A stretch of 64,000 nt of DNA from Leptospiraceae bacterium. Lineage in GTDB: Bacteria; Spirochaetota; Leptospiria; Leptospirales; Leptospiraceae. Position 1 is the first letter of the stretch. Every line of letters begins with the position of its first letter. A model generated the notes under the pieces. It ran no database searches. It was not told where the DNA came from and worked only from the letters and a program-made list of their open reading frames with translations. Shown piece after piece: positions 8,677-16,366 of this stretch. The translations under genes were made by a program, and so were the position numbers. The stretch covers positions 744,001 through 808,000 of the forward strand of contig JADJFV010000001.1 of the NCBI GenBank assembly GCA_016708435.1, read 5' to 3'.

Positions 8677-8913
8677 ATGAAAACAAAGATGTCCGTAGAT
8701 TTAACATCCCGTGAAACCCAAATCATTGAATTGGTCATCCAAGGTGCCAGAAATAAAGACATTTGTGACTTACTATGCATTTCAGAAAACACCGTCAAAA
8801 CTCATTTGCAAAATATCTACTCTAAACTTGACGTTAACTCTAAAGCAAAACTCGTTACATTCGCCTTCCAAAATAAAATCAGCATCCCTCCTGATATGGC
8901 GACTTCCGACTAG
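8677..8913 (+). CDS. Stand-alone LuxR/GerE-type DNA-binding protein
   Basis: A 78-residue protein that is almost only a LuxR-type helix-turn-helix: 'LTSRETQIIELVIQGARNK' then 'SENTVKTHLQNIYSKLDV'. There is no receiver or ligand domain, unlike the 213-residue regulator at 6745. GerE-type single-domain regulators act as constitutive or protein-controlled dimers. Its upstream region carries two palindromes of the type also found before the response regulator, so cross- or auto-regulation is plausible. Inverted repeats follow the gene. Confidence 0.8.
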   Translation: MKTKMSVDLTSRETQIIELVIQGARNKDICDLLCISENTVKTHLQNIYSKLDVNSKAKLVTFAFQNKISIPPDMATSD

Positions 8914-8948
8914 TTCCTTTTCAATAAAAATTATGCTTTAGTCGAAAA

Positions 8949-8968
8949 AATCACCCCTTTGGGTGATT
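8949..8968 (-). terminator. Hairpin after the LuxR-type gene
   Basis: AATCACCC, CTTT, GGGTGATT forms a perfect 8-bp stem with a 4-base loop. Read on the minus strand it is followed by a run of six or seven T, the form of an intrinsic terminator. On the plus strand the tail is weak. No minus-strand gene obviously needs it, so it may simply close the plus-strand gene ending at 8913. Confidence 0.4.
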
Positions 8969-9032
8969 GACGGAATTTAAAAATGCGGTTAGAATGAGAT
9001 TACTGATAGGAGTAGTCTTTAAAGAAGGCCTT

Positions 9033-9055
9033 ATACTAAACAGCCAGTTTAGTAT
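9033..9055. repeat. Perfect inverted repeat upstream of small ORF
   Basis: ATACTAAAC and GTTTAGTAT, 9-bp perfect arms with a 5-base loop (AGCCA), end 20 bp before the ATG at 9076. It could be an operator or a short RNA hairpin. The lack of a T tract argues against a terminator. Confidence 0.4.
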
Positions 9056-9075
9056 GGAATTTAAATGAGAATAAA

Positions 9076-9300
9076 ATGAAACAACTTTATATATATAGCA
9101 GATTAATTTTGATTTTATTGATTTCATCTTTACAATTAAAGTGCAATACAATTCAAGAAATGGCAAGCATACCAAGCATAATTAAAGACTGGTGGTTTTC
9201 TAAACCGCAAGCTAGTGTAAATATACATAGCTTAAATTACTTTCTGACAGTTCTAAAGGCTGGAATTCAACCAGCCACAATTCCAAAATCATGCAAATAG
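9076..9300 (+). CDS. Small hypothetical protein, possible lipoprotein
   Basis: A 74-residue ORF with a hydrophobic N-terminus ending at a Cys (LILILLISSLQLKC), which could be a weak lipobox although Lys before Cys is unusual. No domain was recognised. A GAGAA run lies a few bases before the ATG. It ends 20 bp before the start chosen for the next gene and may be the first gene of that transcription unit. It could also be a chance ORF. Confidence 0.4.
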   Translation: MKQLYIYSRLILILLISSLQLKCNTIQEMASIPSIIKDWWFSKPQASVNIHSLNYFLTVLKAGIQPATIPKSCK

Positions 9301-9320
9301 TAAAAACAAAGGATCCATCT

Positions 9321-11168
9321 ATGAATAAAATCGGAAAAACAATACAGACCATTACCGTAAAGACAATTCACGAATTGTCTTTACTCGTATCTCTGTCCCT
9401 GTATCGACGTATAGAGGCAATTCGTGAATTGCCTCTACGTATAATCCCAATAATTCTTCTTCTCACATGTAGCACACCGGAGGAGAAAAATACAATACCA
9501 ACAGTAGAACCCGTAAAGATCAAAGGTCGAATTCAGATAGATGAGATTAAATATTCAGGACCGCCAAAGGAAAGCTGGATCGTAGCAGGTATCCGTGATA
9601 CGGTTACTAACGATTTGGCGAAAGTAAAAGAAGTAGAAGCTATTTCCATTGATGATCAGAACAAGGCATTAAAGATGATAGCGGAGAGACGCAAAGCAGG
9701 AGAGAAAAATCTTGATCCTTCTAAAGAATCAGCAAAGATATTAGCCGCAGATTATCTTTGTGTTGGAAACTTACAGAATACAGGAAAAGTTCTGCGATTA
9801 AATATTCGACTTTTAAAAGCTCCTGATTTTAGTGCGGAGCAAACATCCACGTTAGACGGCACATTGGATGAAATATTTACTCTGCAAGATAAAGTAGTGG
9901 AATCACTGTTAGCCAACGTAGATGCTAAGATGAAACCGGAAGAAAGACTGGCAATAGAAGTATTTACTCCTAAAAATAAAAAGGCTTATGAACTGTATGC
10001 GCAGGGATTGCAAATCGAGGATACAAATCCGAAAAAGGCTTTGGATTTGTTTTTACAGGCTTTGAAGTTAGAGCCAGATTATTTGGAAGCTTTGAATTGG
10101 ATTGGTATACAATATAATGCATTAAGCCAATATGAAAAGGCATTCGAATACCATAATAGAAGAAAGAAACTATTAGAAGATAAAAAACTGAATAATCACA
10201 AGGAATATGCAAAAACTTTGAATAATATTGGTTTGGTGTATAAACAACAGAAAAATTATACAGAGGCTTTGGATTATTATTTTCAATCCAAAAAAATCGA
10301 GGAAGATTTTGGGCTTCGAAAGACGGCAGAGTATGCAAGCACTTTGAATAACATTGGTTCGGTATATGATGACCAGGGTAAATATGCAGAGGCTTTGGAT
10401 TATTATTTTCAAACCAAAAAAATCGAGGAAGATCTTGGGCTCGGAAAAACAGCTAGTTATGCAAGCACTTTGAATAACATTGGCGCGGTATATGATGACC
10501 AAGGTAAATATGCAGAGGCTTTGGATTATTATTTCCGATCTAAAAAAATCAGTGAAGACCATGGGCTTGGAAAAACAGAAAGTTATGCAGCCAATTTGAA
10601 CAATATTGGTTATTTATATAGTTCACAGGGCAAATATACAGAGGCTTTGGAATATTATTTCAAAGCACTAAAAATCAGTGAAGACCTCGGACTTGGAAAA
10701 ACAGCAGGCCATGCAGTAGGTTTAAAAAACATCGGTTTGGCTTTTTATAAGAAAGGTGAATACTGCAAAGCGACAGAATGGGTAAAAAAAGCTGTTACTA
10801 TTCGGGAAGAAATTGGTGTTCCCAGTGCTAGAGATGACTTAAATATCGTGCAGGAAAAATGTGAGGAGAGTAAACCCACAAATGTAACCCAAGAAAAGAA
10901 GAAAGCAATTGATTGGATAATCAAAAATAACCGCTGGGGCACAAAAGACAATGGCGTAGTTCAATTACTAACTGAGAAAATTAATACTGCAATCCAGGAT
11001 AAAAAAAATATCTATGTTGTCTTTGGAAGTGGTCTGTTAAAATCCGGAAAAGCAATGGAAATTTATTGGAAAAATAATCGTTTTTCAATGAAAGAGTTAA
11101 GTGATGAAGAAATTGGTGAGAAAAAACTGGAAGAAATGCAATTAACAGATGGTGAATTAAATGATTAA
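9321..11168 (+). CDS. TPR-repeat lipoprotein with FlgO/TolB-like N-domain
   Basis: The ATG at 9321 is chosen because AAGGA lies 7 bases upstream; 9291 is an in-frame alternative. The product has 615 residues. Residues 1-50 form an unusually long signal region ending in the lipobox LLTC (Cys50); residues about 14-40 are encoded by two copies of the dispersed 28-bp palindrome. Residues about 70-210 resemble the FlgO/TolB-like domain seen before TPRs. Residues 295-505 hold five 42-residue TPR units (LNNIG..Y..QGKY.EALDYYF), very similar to one another. It is probably an outer-membrane or periplasmic scaffold. The ligand is unknown. Confidence 0.85.
   Translation: MNKIGKTIQTITVKTIHELSLLVSLSLYRRIEAIRELPLRIIPIILLLTCSTPEEKNTIPTVEPVKIKGRIQIDEIKYSGPPKESWIVAGIRDTVTNDLAKVKEVEAISIDDQNKALKMIAERRKAGEKNLDPSKESAKILAADYLCVGNLQNTGKVLRLNIRLLKAPDFSAEQTSTLDGTLDEIFTLQDKVVESLLANVDAKMKPEERLAIEVFTPKNKKAYELYAQGLQIEDTNPKKALDLFLQALKLEPDYLEALNWIGIQYNALSQYEKAFEYHNRRKKLLEDKKLNNHKEYAKTLNNIGLVYKQQKNYTEALDYYFQSKKIEEDFGLRKTAEYASTLNNIGSVYDDQGKYAEALDYYFQTKKIEEDLGLGKTASYASTLNNIGAVYDDQGKYAEALDYYFRSKKISEDHGLGKTESYAANLNNIGYLYSSQGKYTEALEYYFKALKISEDLGLGKTAGHAVGLKNIGLAFYKKGEYCKATEWVKKAVTIREEIGVPSARDDLNIVQEKCEESKPTNVTQEKKKAIDWIIKNNRWGTKDNGVVQLLTEKINTAIQDKKNIYVVFGSGLLKSGKAMEIYWKNNRFSMKELSDEEIGEKKLEEMQLTDGELND
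9357..9384. repeat. 28-bp palindrome, copy 1 (inside lipoprotein signal region)
   Basis: GTAAAGACAATTC, two bases, GAATTGTCTTTAC: 13-bp perfect arms. It lies in frame in the 5' coding region of the TPR lipoprotein and encodes 'VKTIHELSL'. It belongs to the family with consensus arms GTAGAGACAATTC / GAATTGTCTCTAC. Confidence 0.85.
9411..9438. repeat. 28-bp palindrome, copy 2
   Basis: ATAGAGGCAATTC, GT, GAATTGCCTCTAC. It lies 26 bp after copy 1 in the same gene, forming a pair like a REPIN doublet. It encodes 'IEAIRELPL' just before the hydrophobic core of the lipoprotein signal. The paired changes (GGC/GCC on both arms) keep the stem intact. Confidence 0.85.
10203..10832 (+). repeat. 126-bp tandem repeats coding TPR units
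   Basis: Five consecutive 126-bp units within the TPR lipoprotein gene. Units 2 and 3 are nearly identical in DNA as well as protein, which implies recent duplication; the last unit is diverged. Unit number could vary between strains. Confidence 0.75.
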
Positions 11169-11228
11169 ATTTAGAGGAGATAGGAGAGGATAATGGATAA
11201 TAAAATGAATTTTATAGGAGAAAAGAGA

Positions 11229-12125
11229 ATGAAAAAAGCAGTAATACTATTTGCTCTGACGCTTATTATGGACTGTTCAAGTGTGCCAGACAAACAGGAA
11301 GCAAAAGTAGAAGAGAACAAGATTTCCGAACGAACATTGGATCAAAGTAAAAAGTCAGATAATTTAGCATGGTTTAAGGATAAGTCACCAGTTTATATTT
11401 CAATTTCTCTTTTAAAAATTAAGGCTTCTGAAGAATTTTGTAATAGGTTTGAGCCGGGATTATTCGGGAGTAGTTTGGGAGGATTGCTTAGAAAGCCAGA
11501 CCTAGATTTTAGAGCTTGGCTCAGAGAAGAAAATTCGAATATTGCGCATATCGCAAGTACGCAAGGATTTGAAATTATTACCTTAAAATGCGGAAAAGAG
11601 GAGAATACAAAGTTTAGTTTTTTTCAGGGCAATGGGATCATATCGAGAGATTCTCATTTGTCATTTTCTATAAAGATTTATGAAAACGACCAACTTGTAA
11701 CAGATAATAAAACTGAGAAACTGAATAAAATTGTTACCGACTTATCATCAATTGCAACCGCAGCAGTAGATAAAGGATTCCTTCAAAAGAACAGAGGTGA
11801 TGCGTTTTTAAATTATTTCTCCTTCGCGCTTATACCTGTAGACTTGCTCAATAATATTAACAATTTAATATATGGAGAAGAAACATTAGTAACATCATTT
11901 GAAATAAATTTATTTAGAGATAATTATTTTTTACCTGCGACTACTTCTGGAGACACAATTAAGACCGAAATATTAAAAGCGAATGAAATAAAAAATTTTA
12001 CTGTTCTAGACAATTCTAAGCTACCAGACATGAAAGATGTTACTGCTATTAGATATGAAATCCCCACTAAAGCAAATGAACTAGAATTAACATTCGAAAT
12101 ACTATTAAGCAAACGTAAGGATTAA
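11229..12125 (+). CDS. Hypothetical lipoprotein
   Basis: The ATG at 11229 is chosen because it gives a clean lipoprotein signal (MKKAVILFALTLIMDC, Cys16) and follows AGGAGA. An in-frame ATG at 11193 also has a GGAGAGGA site but would add a charged stretch before the signal. The product is about 298 residues. The mature part has a Cys-containing middle (SEEFCNRFEPG; LKCGKEE) and a beta-rich C-terminal half; no family was recognised. It lies 60 bp after the TPR lipoprotein on the same strand, suggesting a joint cell-envelope role. Confidence 0.75.
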   Translation: MKKAVILFALTLIMDCSSVPDKQEAKVEENKISERTLDQSKKSDNLAWFKDKSPVYISISLLKIKASEEFCNRFEPGLFGSSLGGLLRKPDLDFRAWLREENSNIAHIASTQGFEIITLKCGKEENTKFSFFQGNGIISRDSHLSFSIKIYENDQLVTDNKTEKLNKIVTDLSSIATAAVDKGFLQKNRGDAFLNYFSFALIPVDLLNNINNLIYGEETLVTSFEINLFRDNYFLPATTSGDTIKTEILKANEIKNFTVLDNSKLPDMKDVTAIRYEIPTKANELELTFEILLSKRKD

Positions 12126-12144
12126 TTTTTCATATTTACAGATT

Positions 12145-12894
12145 ATGCATACAAATGTTATGTATATTTTTATGTCAAAATTATTCAAAAACAAATACAG
12201 GATAGAATCCACAAGGCGAAAAAATTGGGATTATTCACAAGAAGGATTTTATTTTATCACGATTTGCACAAAGGATAGAATAAAAGCATTCGGTAGTATT
12301 AAGGATGGAGAAATGATAAATACAAAACAGGCAGATATTTGTAACGAATGCTGGATGGATTTAACAAATCATTATCCCAATATTGAATTGGATGAATTTA
12401 TCATAATGCCAGATCATGTGCATGGGATTGTTGCAATAACCGATTCGGTTTGCGTGAATCAATCCGACGTAGAGACAATTCGACCACGCGTAGAGACTCA
12501 TGAATTGTCTCTACCGGTATATGATGAATTGTCTCTACGGGATATATCGGGTAAACGGAACGAACCCAATATACACGATGATCAATTCATTCGCCAACAA
12601 CGCCGAAAAATGTTAATCCCCAAAATCATTGGTCGGTTTAAAATGCAATCAGCAAAGAAAATCAATCAATTTCAAAATACAATAGGACAACCATTCTGGC
12701 AAAAAAATTACCATGACAGAATTATTCGAAATGAAACGGAATTATATTTTGTCCGTGAATATATTCGCAATAATCCATTGCATTATACGGGGGATATTGT
12801 CGAACAAAATGAATTTGTCGTCGTAGAGACAATGAATCCTCTCTGCAATACGATAAAACAAACCAAATACATCAAAGGAACCAACCATGAATGA
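12145..12894 (+). CDS. REP-associated tyrosine transposase (RAYT, Y1_Tnp fold)
   Basis: A 249-residue IS200-like HUH transposase of the RAYT type. Motifs are 'FYFITICTKDRI', the HUH pair MPDHVHG (His91, His93), then WQKNYHDRIIR with the presumed catalytic Tyr and the closing 'YIRNNPLHY'. Start could also be the Met at 12172. Enzymes of this kind nick single-stranded palindromes and are thought to spread REP/REPIN repeats. Residues about 108-132 are coded by fragments of the 28-bp palindrome, lengthening the protein. The stop overlaps the next gene's ATG (ATGAATGA). Activity with that insert is uncertain. Confidence 0.85.
   Translation: MHTNVMYIFMSKLFKNKYRIESTRRKNWDYSQEGFYFITICTKDRIKAFGSIKDGEMINTKQADICNECWMDLTNHYPNIELDEFIIMPDHVHGIVAITDSVCVNQSDVETIRPRVETHELSLPVYDELSLRDISGKRNEPNIHDDQFIRQQRRKMLIPKIIGRFKMQSAKKINQFQNTIGQPFWQKNYHDRIIRNETELYFVREYIRNNPLHYTGDIVEQNEFVVVETMNPLCNTIKQTKYIKGTNHE
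12468..12538. repeat. Palindrome-family fragments inside the RAYT gene
   Basis: One left half (CGTAGAGACAATTCG at 12468-12482), one nearly full copy with a 3-base gap in its left arm (12490-12514) and one right half (TGAATTGTCTCTAC at 12525-12538). All are in frame and encode 'VETIRPRVETHELSL' and 'YDELSL'. A further left half, GTAGAGACAATGA, is at 12823-12835 near the 3' end of the gene. Confidence 0.8.
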
Positions 12895-14104
12895 AATCGC
12901 ACAGACAACAATGGTAAAGGCAATTCACGAATTGACTCTGATAACCGTAAAACCCGTAAAGACAATTCATGAATTGTCTCTACGAGGACGATGCATCCTC
13001 ATAACAATCCTCCTCCTCTCCTGCGCCTCGGAACAGAAGACTACAAAACTAGAAAGCTCGCTTGTAGAAGTAACAGCGTTTGGTTCTTCTCTGGATGATG
13101 CAGATACGGAAGCGAAGCTGCAAATAGTAGAGAGAGGCATAGGCGTGTTAGTCGAAGGGGGAAGTGCGGTAGCAGATGGGCAGTTGCAATACAGTGTGGT
13201 TTCCACGTTTGCACAGGGGTATGTGACGGATTATCAAAGAATTTCGAATGAGAAGCAGGGAAGCGGGTATTGGGTTAAGGCTAAGGGCAAACCGAATTTA
13301 AAAGCGATAGGCGATGCATTGGAGCAAAGAAGACGAGAGATTGGAAATCCAAAAATGCTGATTCTAATGAGTGAAACAATGTTTGGGAAAAAATCAAAGG
13401 CTGGGTCTACTAAGAGCGAATACATATTCCAGGCTGATTTAAAAAAAGATGGATTCCAGTTTGATGATAAAGAAACAGTCATGAAGATATTAGCCCGCGA
13501 AAAAGGATTAGAAGTTGGTGCTTACGGAAATCCAAAAGCAGAAGAGTTGGCTCAAAGGATTGCAGTAGAGTTAAATACGGATATACTTGTAATCGGAGAA
13601 GCGATTCTCAAGAACGCAGGCGAAATCCGTAAAGGCACAGGACTCTTCTCAATTCAGACTGACGTAAAATACAAATTAGTAGATATAAACTCAGGAGCGA
13701 TTATCGCAACGGCAACTGATACAGCTATAGTGTCTGACGTTGACCAAGAGTTAGGTGCAACAGAAGCACTTAATCAGGTCACAGAAAAACTCACTCCTAA
13801 AATCAAAGAGCAGATCGGCAAACAATGGCAAGCCGGTAGCACAACTCGCATTGCCTTTAAAGGAATTAGTCTTGGAGAATTCTTATCGAGCGACATCACC
13901 GACACAATCAAAAAAATCCGTGGAGTCAATGGCGTAGACGATAGAGGCAACACGGGAGTAGGTCCTACCATTGAAGTCAAATGCTACTGTGGAAGATTTG
14001 AACTCGTAAAACGTATATCCAAACGAAGCTTCGAGATGGACTATACACTAGAGTTGAAAGAAGAAAAAGGAAATCTAATTGTGTTCGGGGTGAAGAAACC
14101 GTAG
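12887..14104 (+). CDS. FlgT/CsgG-like lipoprotein
   Basis: A 405-residue lipoprotein. Residues 1-37 form a long N-terminal extension coded largely by two palindrome copies, followed by a short hydrophobic core and lipobox LLSC. No in-frame Met lies between the repeats and the lipobox. Residues about 58-145 look like an FlgT N-terminal domain ('TAFGSSLDDADTEAK', 'YSVVSTFAQGYVTDYQ'). The rest resembles the middle and C-terminal FlgT/CsgG-type domains (GEAILKNAGEI; 'LVDINSGAIIATATDTA'). FlgT-like proteins are envelope components, in some bacteria of the flagellar outer ring. The ATG overlaps the RAYT stop. Confidence 0.75.
   Translation: MNEIAQTTMVKAIHELTLITVKPVKTIHELSLRGRCILITILLLSCASEQKTTKLESSLVEVTAFGSSLDDADTEAKLQIVERGIGVLVEGGSAVADGQLQYSVVSTFAQGYVTDYQRISNEKQGSGYWVKAKGKPNLKAIGDALEQRRREIGNPKMLILMSETMFGKKSKAGSTKSEYIFQADLKKDGFQFDDKETVMKILAREKGLEVGAYGNPKAEELAQRIAVELNTDILVIGEAILKNAGEIRKGTGLFSIQTDVKYKLVDINSGAIIATATDTAIVSDVDQELGATEALNQVTEKLTPKIKEQIGKQWQAGSTTRIAFKGISLGEFLSSDITDTIKKIRGVNGVDDRGNTGVGPTIEVKCYCGRFELVKRISKRSFEMDYTLELKEEKGNLIVFGVKKP
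12914..12940. repeat. 28-bp palindrome, degenerate copy 3
   Basis: GTAAAGGCAATTC then GAATTGACTCTG: a recognisable but damaged copy in the first codons of the FlgT-like lipoprotein, encoding 'VKAIHELTL'. It pairs with the intact copy 15 bp downstream. Confidence 0.7.
12956..12983. repeat. 28-bp palindrome, copy 4
   Basis: GTAAAGACAATTC, AT, GAATTGTCTCTAC. In frame, it encodes 'VKTIHELSL', the same peptide as copy 1 in the TPR lipoprotein. It sits directly before the hydrophobic core and lipobox of this lipoprotein. Confidence 0.85.
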
Positions 14105-14127
14105 GGATATTGCAACCACAATCTCGC

Positions 14128-14171
14128 GTAGAGACAATTCATGAATTGTCTTTACGATGAATTGTCTTTAC
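14128..14171. repeat. 28-bp palindrome, copy 5, plus right half
   Basis: GTAGAGACAATTC, AT, GAATTGTCTTTAC at 14128-14155, followed at once by a second right half (GATGAATTGTCTTTAC). It lies 23 bp after the stop of the FlgT-like lipoprotein gene. Confidence 0.85.
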
Positions 14172-14256
14172 GATATAGACAGAACCAGTCAAGGATTCGC
14201 GGATAACAAAGATTATGCAGTTATCAGATGGGAATGTGGGGAAGTTGTGAGGTGAT

Positions 14257-14560
14257 TATTACTCTTCAACTTTCGAATAAGGTTGAATCGTTTTAAGTTT
14301 AGAAATTCCAGAATAATGTTTTATATTGAAAGTATGAAGCGGTAAATTTAAAGATAATGCTAATTCGCAATGCTCTTTAGAAAGCCAAACGCGATCAAAG
14401 GAACCAAATTTTTTTGTGATGTCTTTTTAATGAAACATTCTTTAAGAACAACTCTCCATCATTTAGAATATTTGAATTTAATTGAATAGCTTTATTCATA
14501 TATTCATTTTTTTGATTTAAAGTAAGAATTGCAATCTCCGCCGCTACTTGTGCTCAGTCT
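14257..14560 (-). pseudogene. Decayed minus-strand gene with PIN (VapC)-like C-terminus
   Basis: The minus strand reads 'FDRVWLSKEHCELALSLNL' then 'PLHTFNIKHYSGISKLKTI' and 'QPYSKVEE' to a stop near 14258. The ending resembles that of a VapC-type PIN toxin. Upstream the same strand continues in another frame ('NKAIQLNSNILNDGELFLK') after a one-base shift in an A run near 14424, and no start codon was found. It is therefore a broken remnant. The family call is tentative. No matching antitoxin is left beside it. Confidence 0.45.
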
Positions 14561-14567
14561 GCCTTGG

Positions 14568-14709
14568 AATCCAAAGAATGGCAGAACGAAGCATTTACCT
14601 TTGTAATCAAAGAAGCAATTCTAAAAGGAAAAGCGAAAGACGAAAAAGGGAACATAACAGCCCGTAGCCTTCGCAAGTAGAGATAATTCATGAATTATTT
14701 TTACGATGA
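14568..14709. repeat. 142-bp duplicated segment, copy 1
   Basis: Nearly identical to 16648-16788. On the plus strand it encodes the end of a protein ('ESKEWQNEAFTFVIKEAIL' to 'GNITARSLRK' and stop) and finishes with a full 28-bp palindrome (14677-14704) whose first bases, GTAG, supply the TAG stop. Copy 2 has small indels that break the frame. Confidence 0.8.
14677..14704. repeat. 28-bp palindrome, copy 6
   Basis: GTAGAGATAATTC, AT, GAATTATTTTTAC, a variant with mismatched outer pairs. It overlaps the stop codon of the remnant reading frame before it and is followed by a right-half fragment (GTCTTTAC at 14711). Confidence 0.8.
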
Positions 14710-14804
14710 TGTCTTTACGATGATCGATAATACAAAAACAAAAAGAGGTTGAAAAGGATTTTAGGTAGTAATAAGATTATCTTTAAATAGAAGGAGGTCT
14801 CAAA

Positions 14805-15011
14805 ATGCAGGTAAATGCTAATTTCTTAATGGATAATAAGGGCGAGAAACAATTTGTAATGATACCGTATCTTGAATGGGAAAAAATTCAAAAATTACTC
14901 AACAAAATGGATGCATTAGAAGGAATTAAAAAAGGATATATTGAAGTTAAGAAGGCTAAAAATTCCAAGAAAAAACTAAGAACTTTAAGTGAGTTTTTAA
15001 GTGAATGTTGA
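14805..15011 (+). CDS. Antitoxin of a RelE/ParE-type module
   Basis: A 68-residue protein in the small Phd/YefM-like antitoxin style: an N-terminal strand ('QVNANFLMDNKGEKQFVMI'), 'PYLEWEKIQKLLNKMD', then a basic C-terminal tail that would wrap the toxin. A strong AAGGAGGT ribosome site precedes the ATG by 7 bases. It overlaps the toxin gene by 11 bp. Such antitoxins neutralise the toxin and repress the operon. The family name is tentative, but the pair arrangement is clear. Confidence 0.75.
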   Translation: MQVNANFLMDNKGEKQFVMIPYLEWEKIQKLLNKMDALEGIKKGYIEVKKAKNSKKKLRTLSEFLSEC

Positions 15012-15360
15012 AATAAGGACAACTAGGCAGTTTGAAAAGAATGCAAAATTTCTTATCAAGAAATACAAATCTTTGAAAGAAGAATTAAATGACCTACAAG
15101 AAAGTCTTTTGGCCAACCCACGTATGGGTGTTCAAATAAAAGAGAATGTGTATAAGATTCGATTGGCTGTAAAAAGCAAAGGAAAAGGGAAAAGTGGCGG
15201 GTTACGCATTATTAACTACATTAGTATTGAAATACAAGAATTGAAAAATGAGACTACGATCGTTTACCTATTAAGCATTTACGATAAGTCAGATACAGAA
15301 AAAATTTCCGATAGTGAAATAAAAGAATTAATCTCAGACATTGATAATGAGGATTTATGA
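15001..15360 (+). CDS. RelE/ParE-family toxin
   Basis: A 119-residue RelE-superfamily protein: 'TTRQFEKNAKFLIKKYKSL', then 'NPRMGVQIKENVYKIRLAV', a basic 'KGKGKSGGLRIINYI' strand (conserved Arg) and a final 'VYLLSIYDKSDTE'. These are the usual strands of a RelE-type mRNA interferase. The GTG start lies in the antitoxin's 3' end (11-bp overlap). The stop TGA overlaps the ATG of the next frame (15357). Confidence 0.8.
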   Translation: MNVEIRTTRQFEKNAKFLIKKYKSLKEELNDLQESLLANPRMGVQIKENVYKIRLAVKSKGKGKSGGLRIINYISIEIQELKNETTIVYLLSIYDKSDTEKISDSEIKELISDIDNEDL

Positions 15361-15949
15361 AAAGACTTACTTTTTTAGCTATATTACTATTTGCATTCAT
15401 TTCCCTCTCTGCTGGCGAATTACGAGTAGCCGTTGTGGGAGAGCCAGAAGAGCTTCGTTTAAAAGTAGAAGCTGCGTTGTTTAATTCTCCTTATTGTAAA
15501 GTCATTGAGTTAAACAAAAGAAAAGATGCGCTGAATGAAATTAAAATGGGTCAGCTTGGTGTGCTCGATGAAGAGAGTGTGGCTAAAGCTGGTAAACTGC
15601 TGACGGATACTTAACGTTAATCGACATTCAGCCCGATGGTAGCATCTTACAGCTATTACCCAACAAGACAGGGCAATCCAATCAGATTAAAGCAGAGGAG
15701 CCTTTTCGTTTTCCACCAGAAGACATTGATCTAAAAGTTTCTCCTCCTGCAGGAATGGATTCAATTAAGGCAATTGTTACTAAGAAGCCTTTGAATTTAT
15801 TTAACAAAGCAGACTTGGACAATGAAAGTATTTCGTCTGTTAAACCCGGGAGCGGTATTCGCGCGGGTAAAGGTTTGAATATGACCATTAAGAAAGTTCC
15901 TGCTGGTGATTGGGGAATGGATGAAGTGAAGTTTTATACGATAGAGTAG
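15357..15949 (+). pseudogene. DUF4384-type exported protein, frameshifted
   Basis: The first frame (to 15614) has a signal peptide (MKRLTFLAILLFAFISLSAG) and a short domain ending 'KAGKLLTDT'. The second frame continues without loss as 'LTLIDIQPDGSILQLLPNK' to 'MDEVKFYTIE' and has the look of DUF4384. One missing base near 15610-15615 would join them into 197 residues. Whether this is a real mutation or a sequence error cannot be told. Its final TAG lies inside palindrome copy 7. DUF4384 domains often accompany FlgT/CsgG-like lipoproteins. Confidence 0.65.
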
Positions 15950-15973
15950 AGGCAATTCACGAATTGTCCTTAC
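15946..15973. repeat. 28-bp palindrome, copy 7
   Basis: GTAGAGGCAATTC, AC, GAATTGTCCTTAC. The TAG at its start is the stop codon of the DUF4384-type frame. It lies between two convergent genes. Confidence 0.85.
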
Positions 15974-15994
15974 GGTGGGATTACCTCATATTTC

Positions 15995-16366
15995 TCAATA
16001 CGGAATTTTTAATTTAAGTTTTTCAATATTTTTGAAATGTTTGGAATTCCTAGAATAAAAATCAACGTTATGAAAGATAGCGGAGGCCGCATTTATGCTA
16101 TCAATCAAACCAGTTCCTGATGTCAATTTGTGTTTGGAATAGATTTTAATTGCTAACTGCATGATTTGATTGTTCGTGTCTAGAATAGGATAGAATACAC
16201 TTTCTTGAATTTGTTTTAATTGGGTTTTATTTTCAGCACCAGATATCAATTCCATCATTGTATAGTATGTAATATGAATATCATTTGTATGCTTATCAAA
16301 GAATGCGTTAGCAGGATCATAGTCACGGAAATAATCAACAAAAATATCTGTATCTACAAGAATCAT
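15995..16366 (-). CDS. vapC: VapC-family PIN-domain toxin
   Basis: A 123-residue PIN protein of normal size. The acidic cluster is visible: ILVDTDIFVDYF (Asp5), MMELISG (Glu), 'GTGLIDSINAASA' (Asp) and the late 'VDFYSRNSKHFKNI'. PIN toxins are Mg-dependent RNases, often cutting tRNA or rRNA. Its start overlaps the antitoxin stop by 4 bp, the classical vapBC layout. Confidence 0.88.
   Translation of the reverse strand: MILVDTDIFVDYFRDYDPANAFFDKHTNDIHITYYTMMELISGAENKTQLKQIQESVFYPILDTNNQIMQLAIKIYSKHKLTSGTGLIDSINAASAIFHNVDFYSRNSKHFKNIEKLKLKIPY

Larger units (their letters stand above)
14105..14804. other. 700-bp decayed region with repeats and gene remnants
   Basis: No intact gene. In order it holds palindrome copy 5 plus a half copy, a short frame 'TSQGFADNKDYAVIRWECG' ending at about 14253 that looks like a lipoprotein-gene tail, a decayed minus-strand gene, a 142-bp segment duplicated at 16648, and palindrome copy 6. 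The region looks like an insertion and deletion hotspot. Confidence 0.6.

Noticed and set aside
10173..10562. Minus-strand ORFs opposite the TPR repeats
   Set aside because: They repeat with the 126-bp unit and are shadows of the TPR coding frame.
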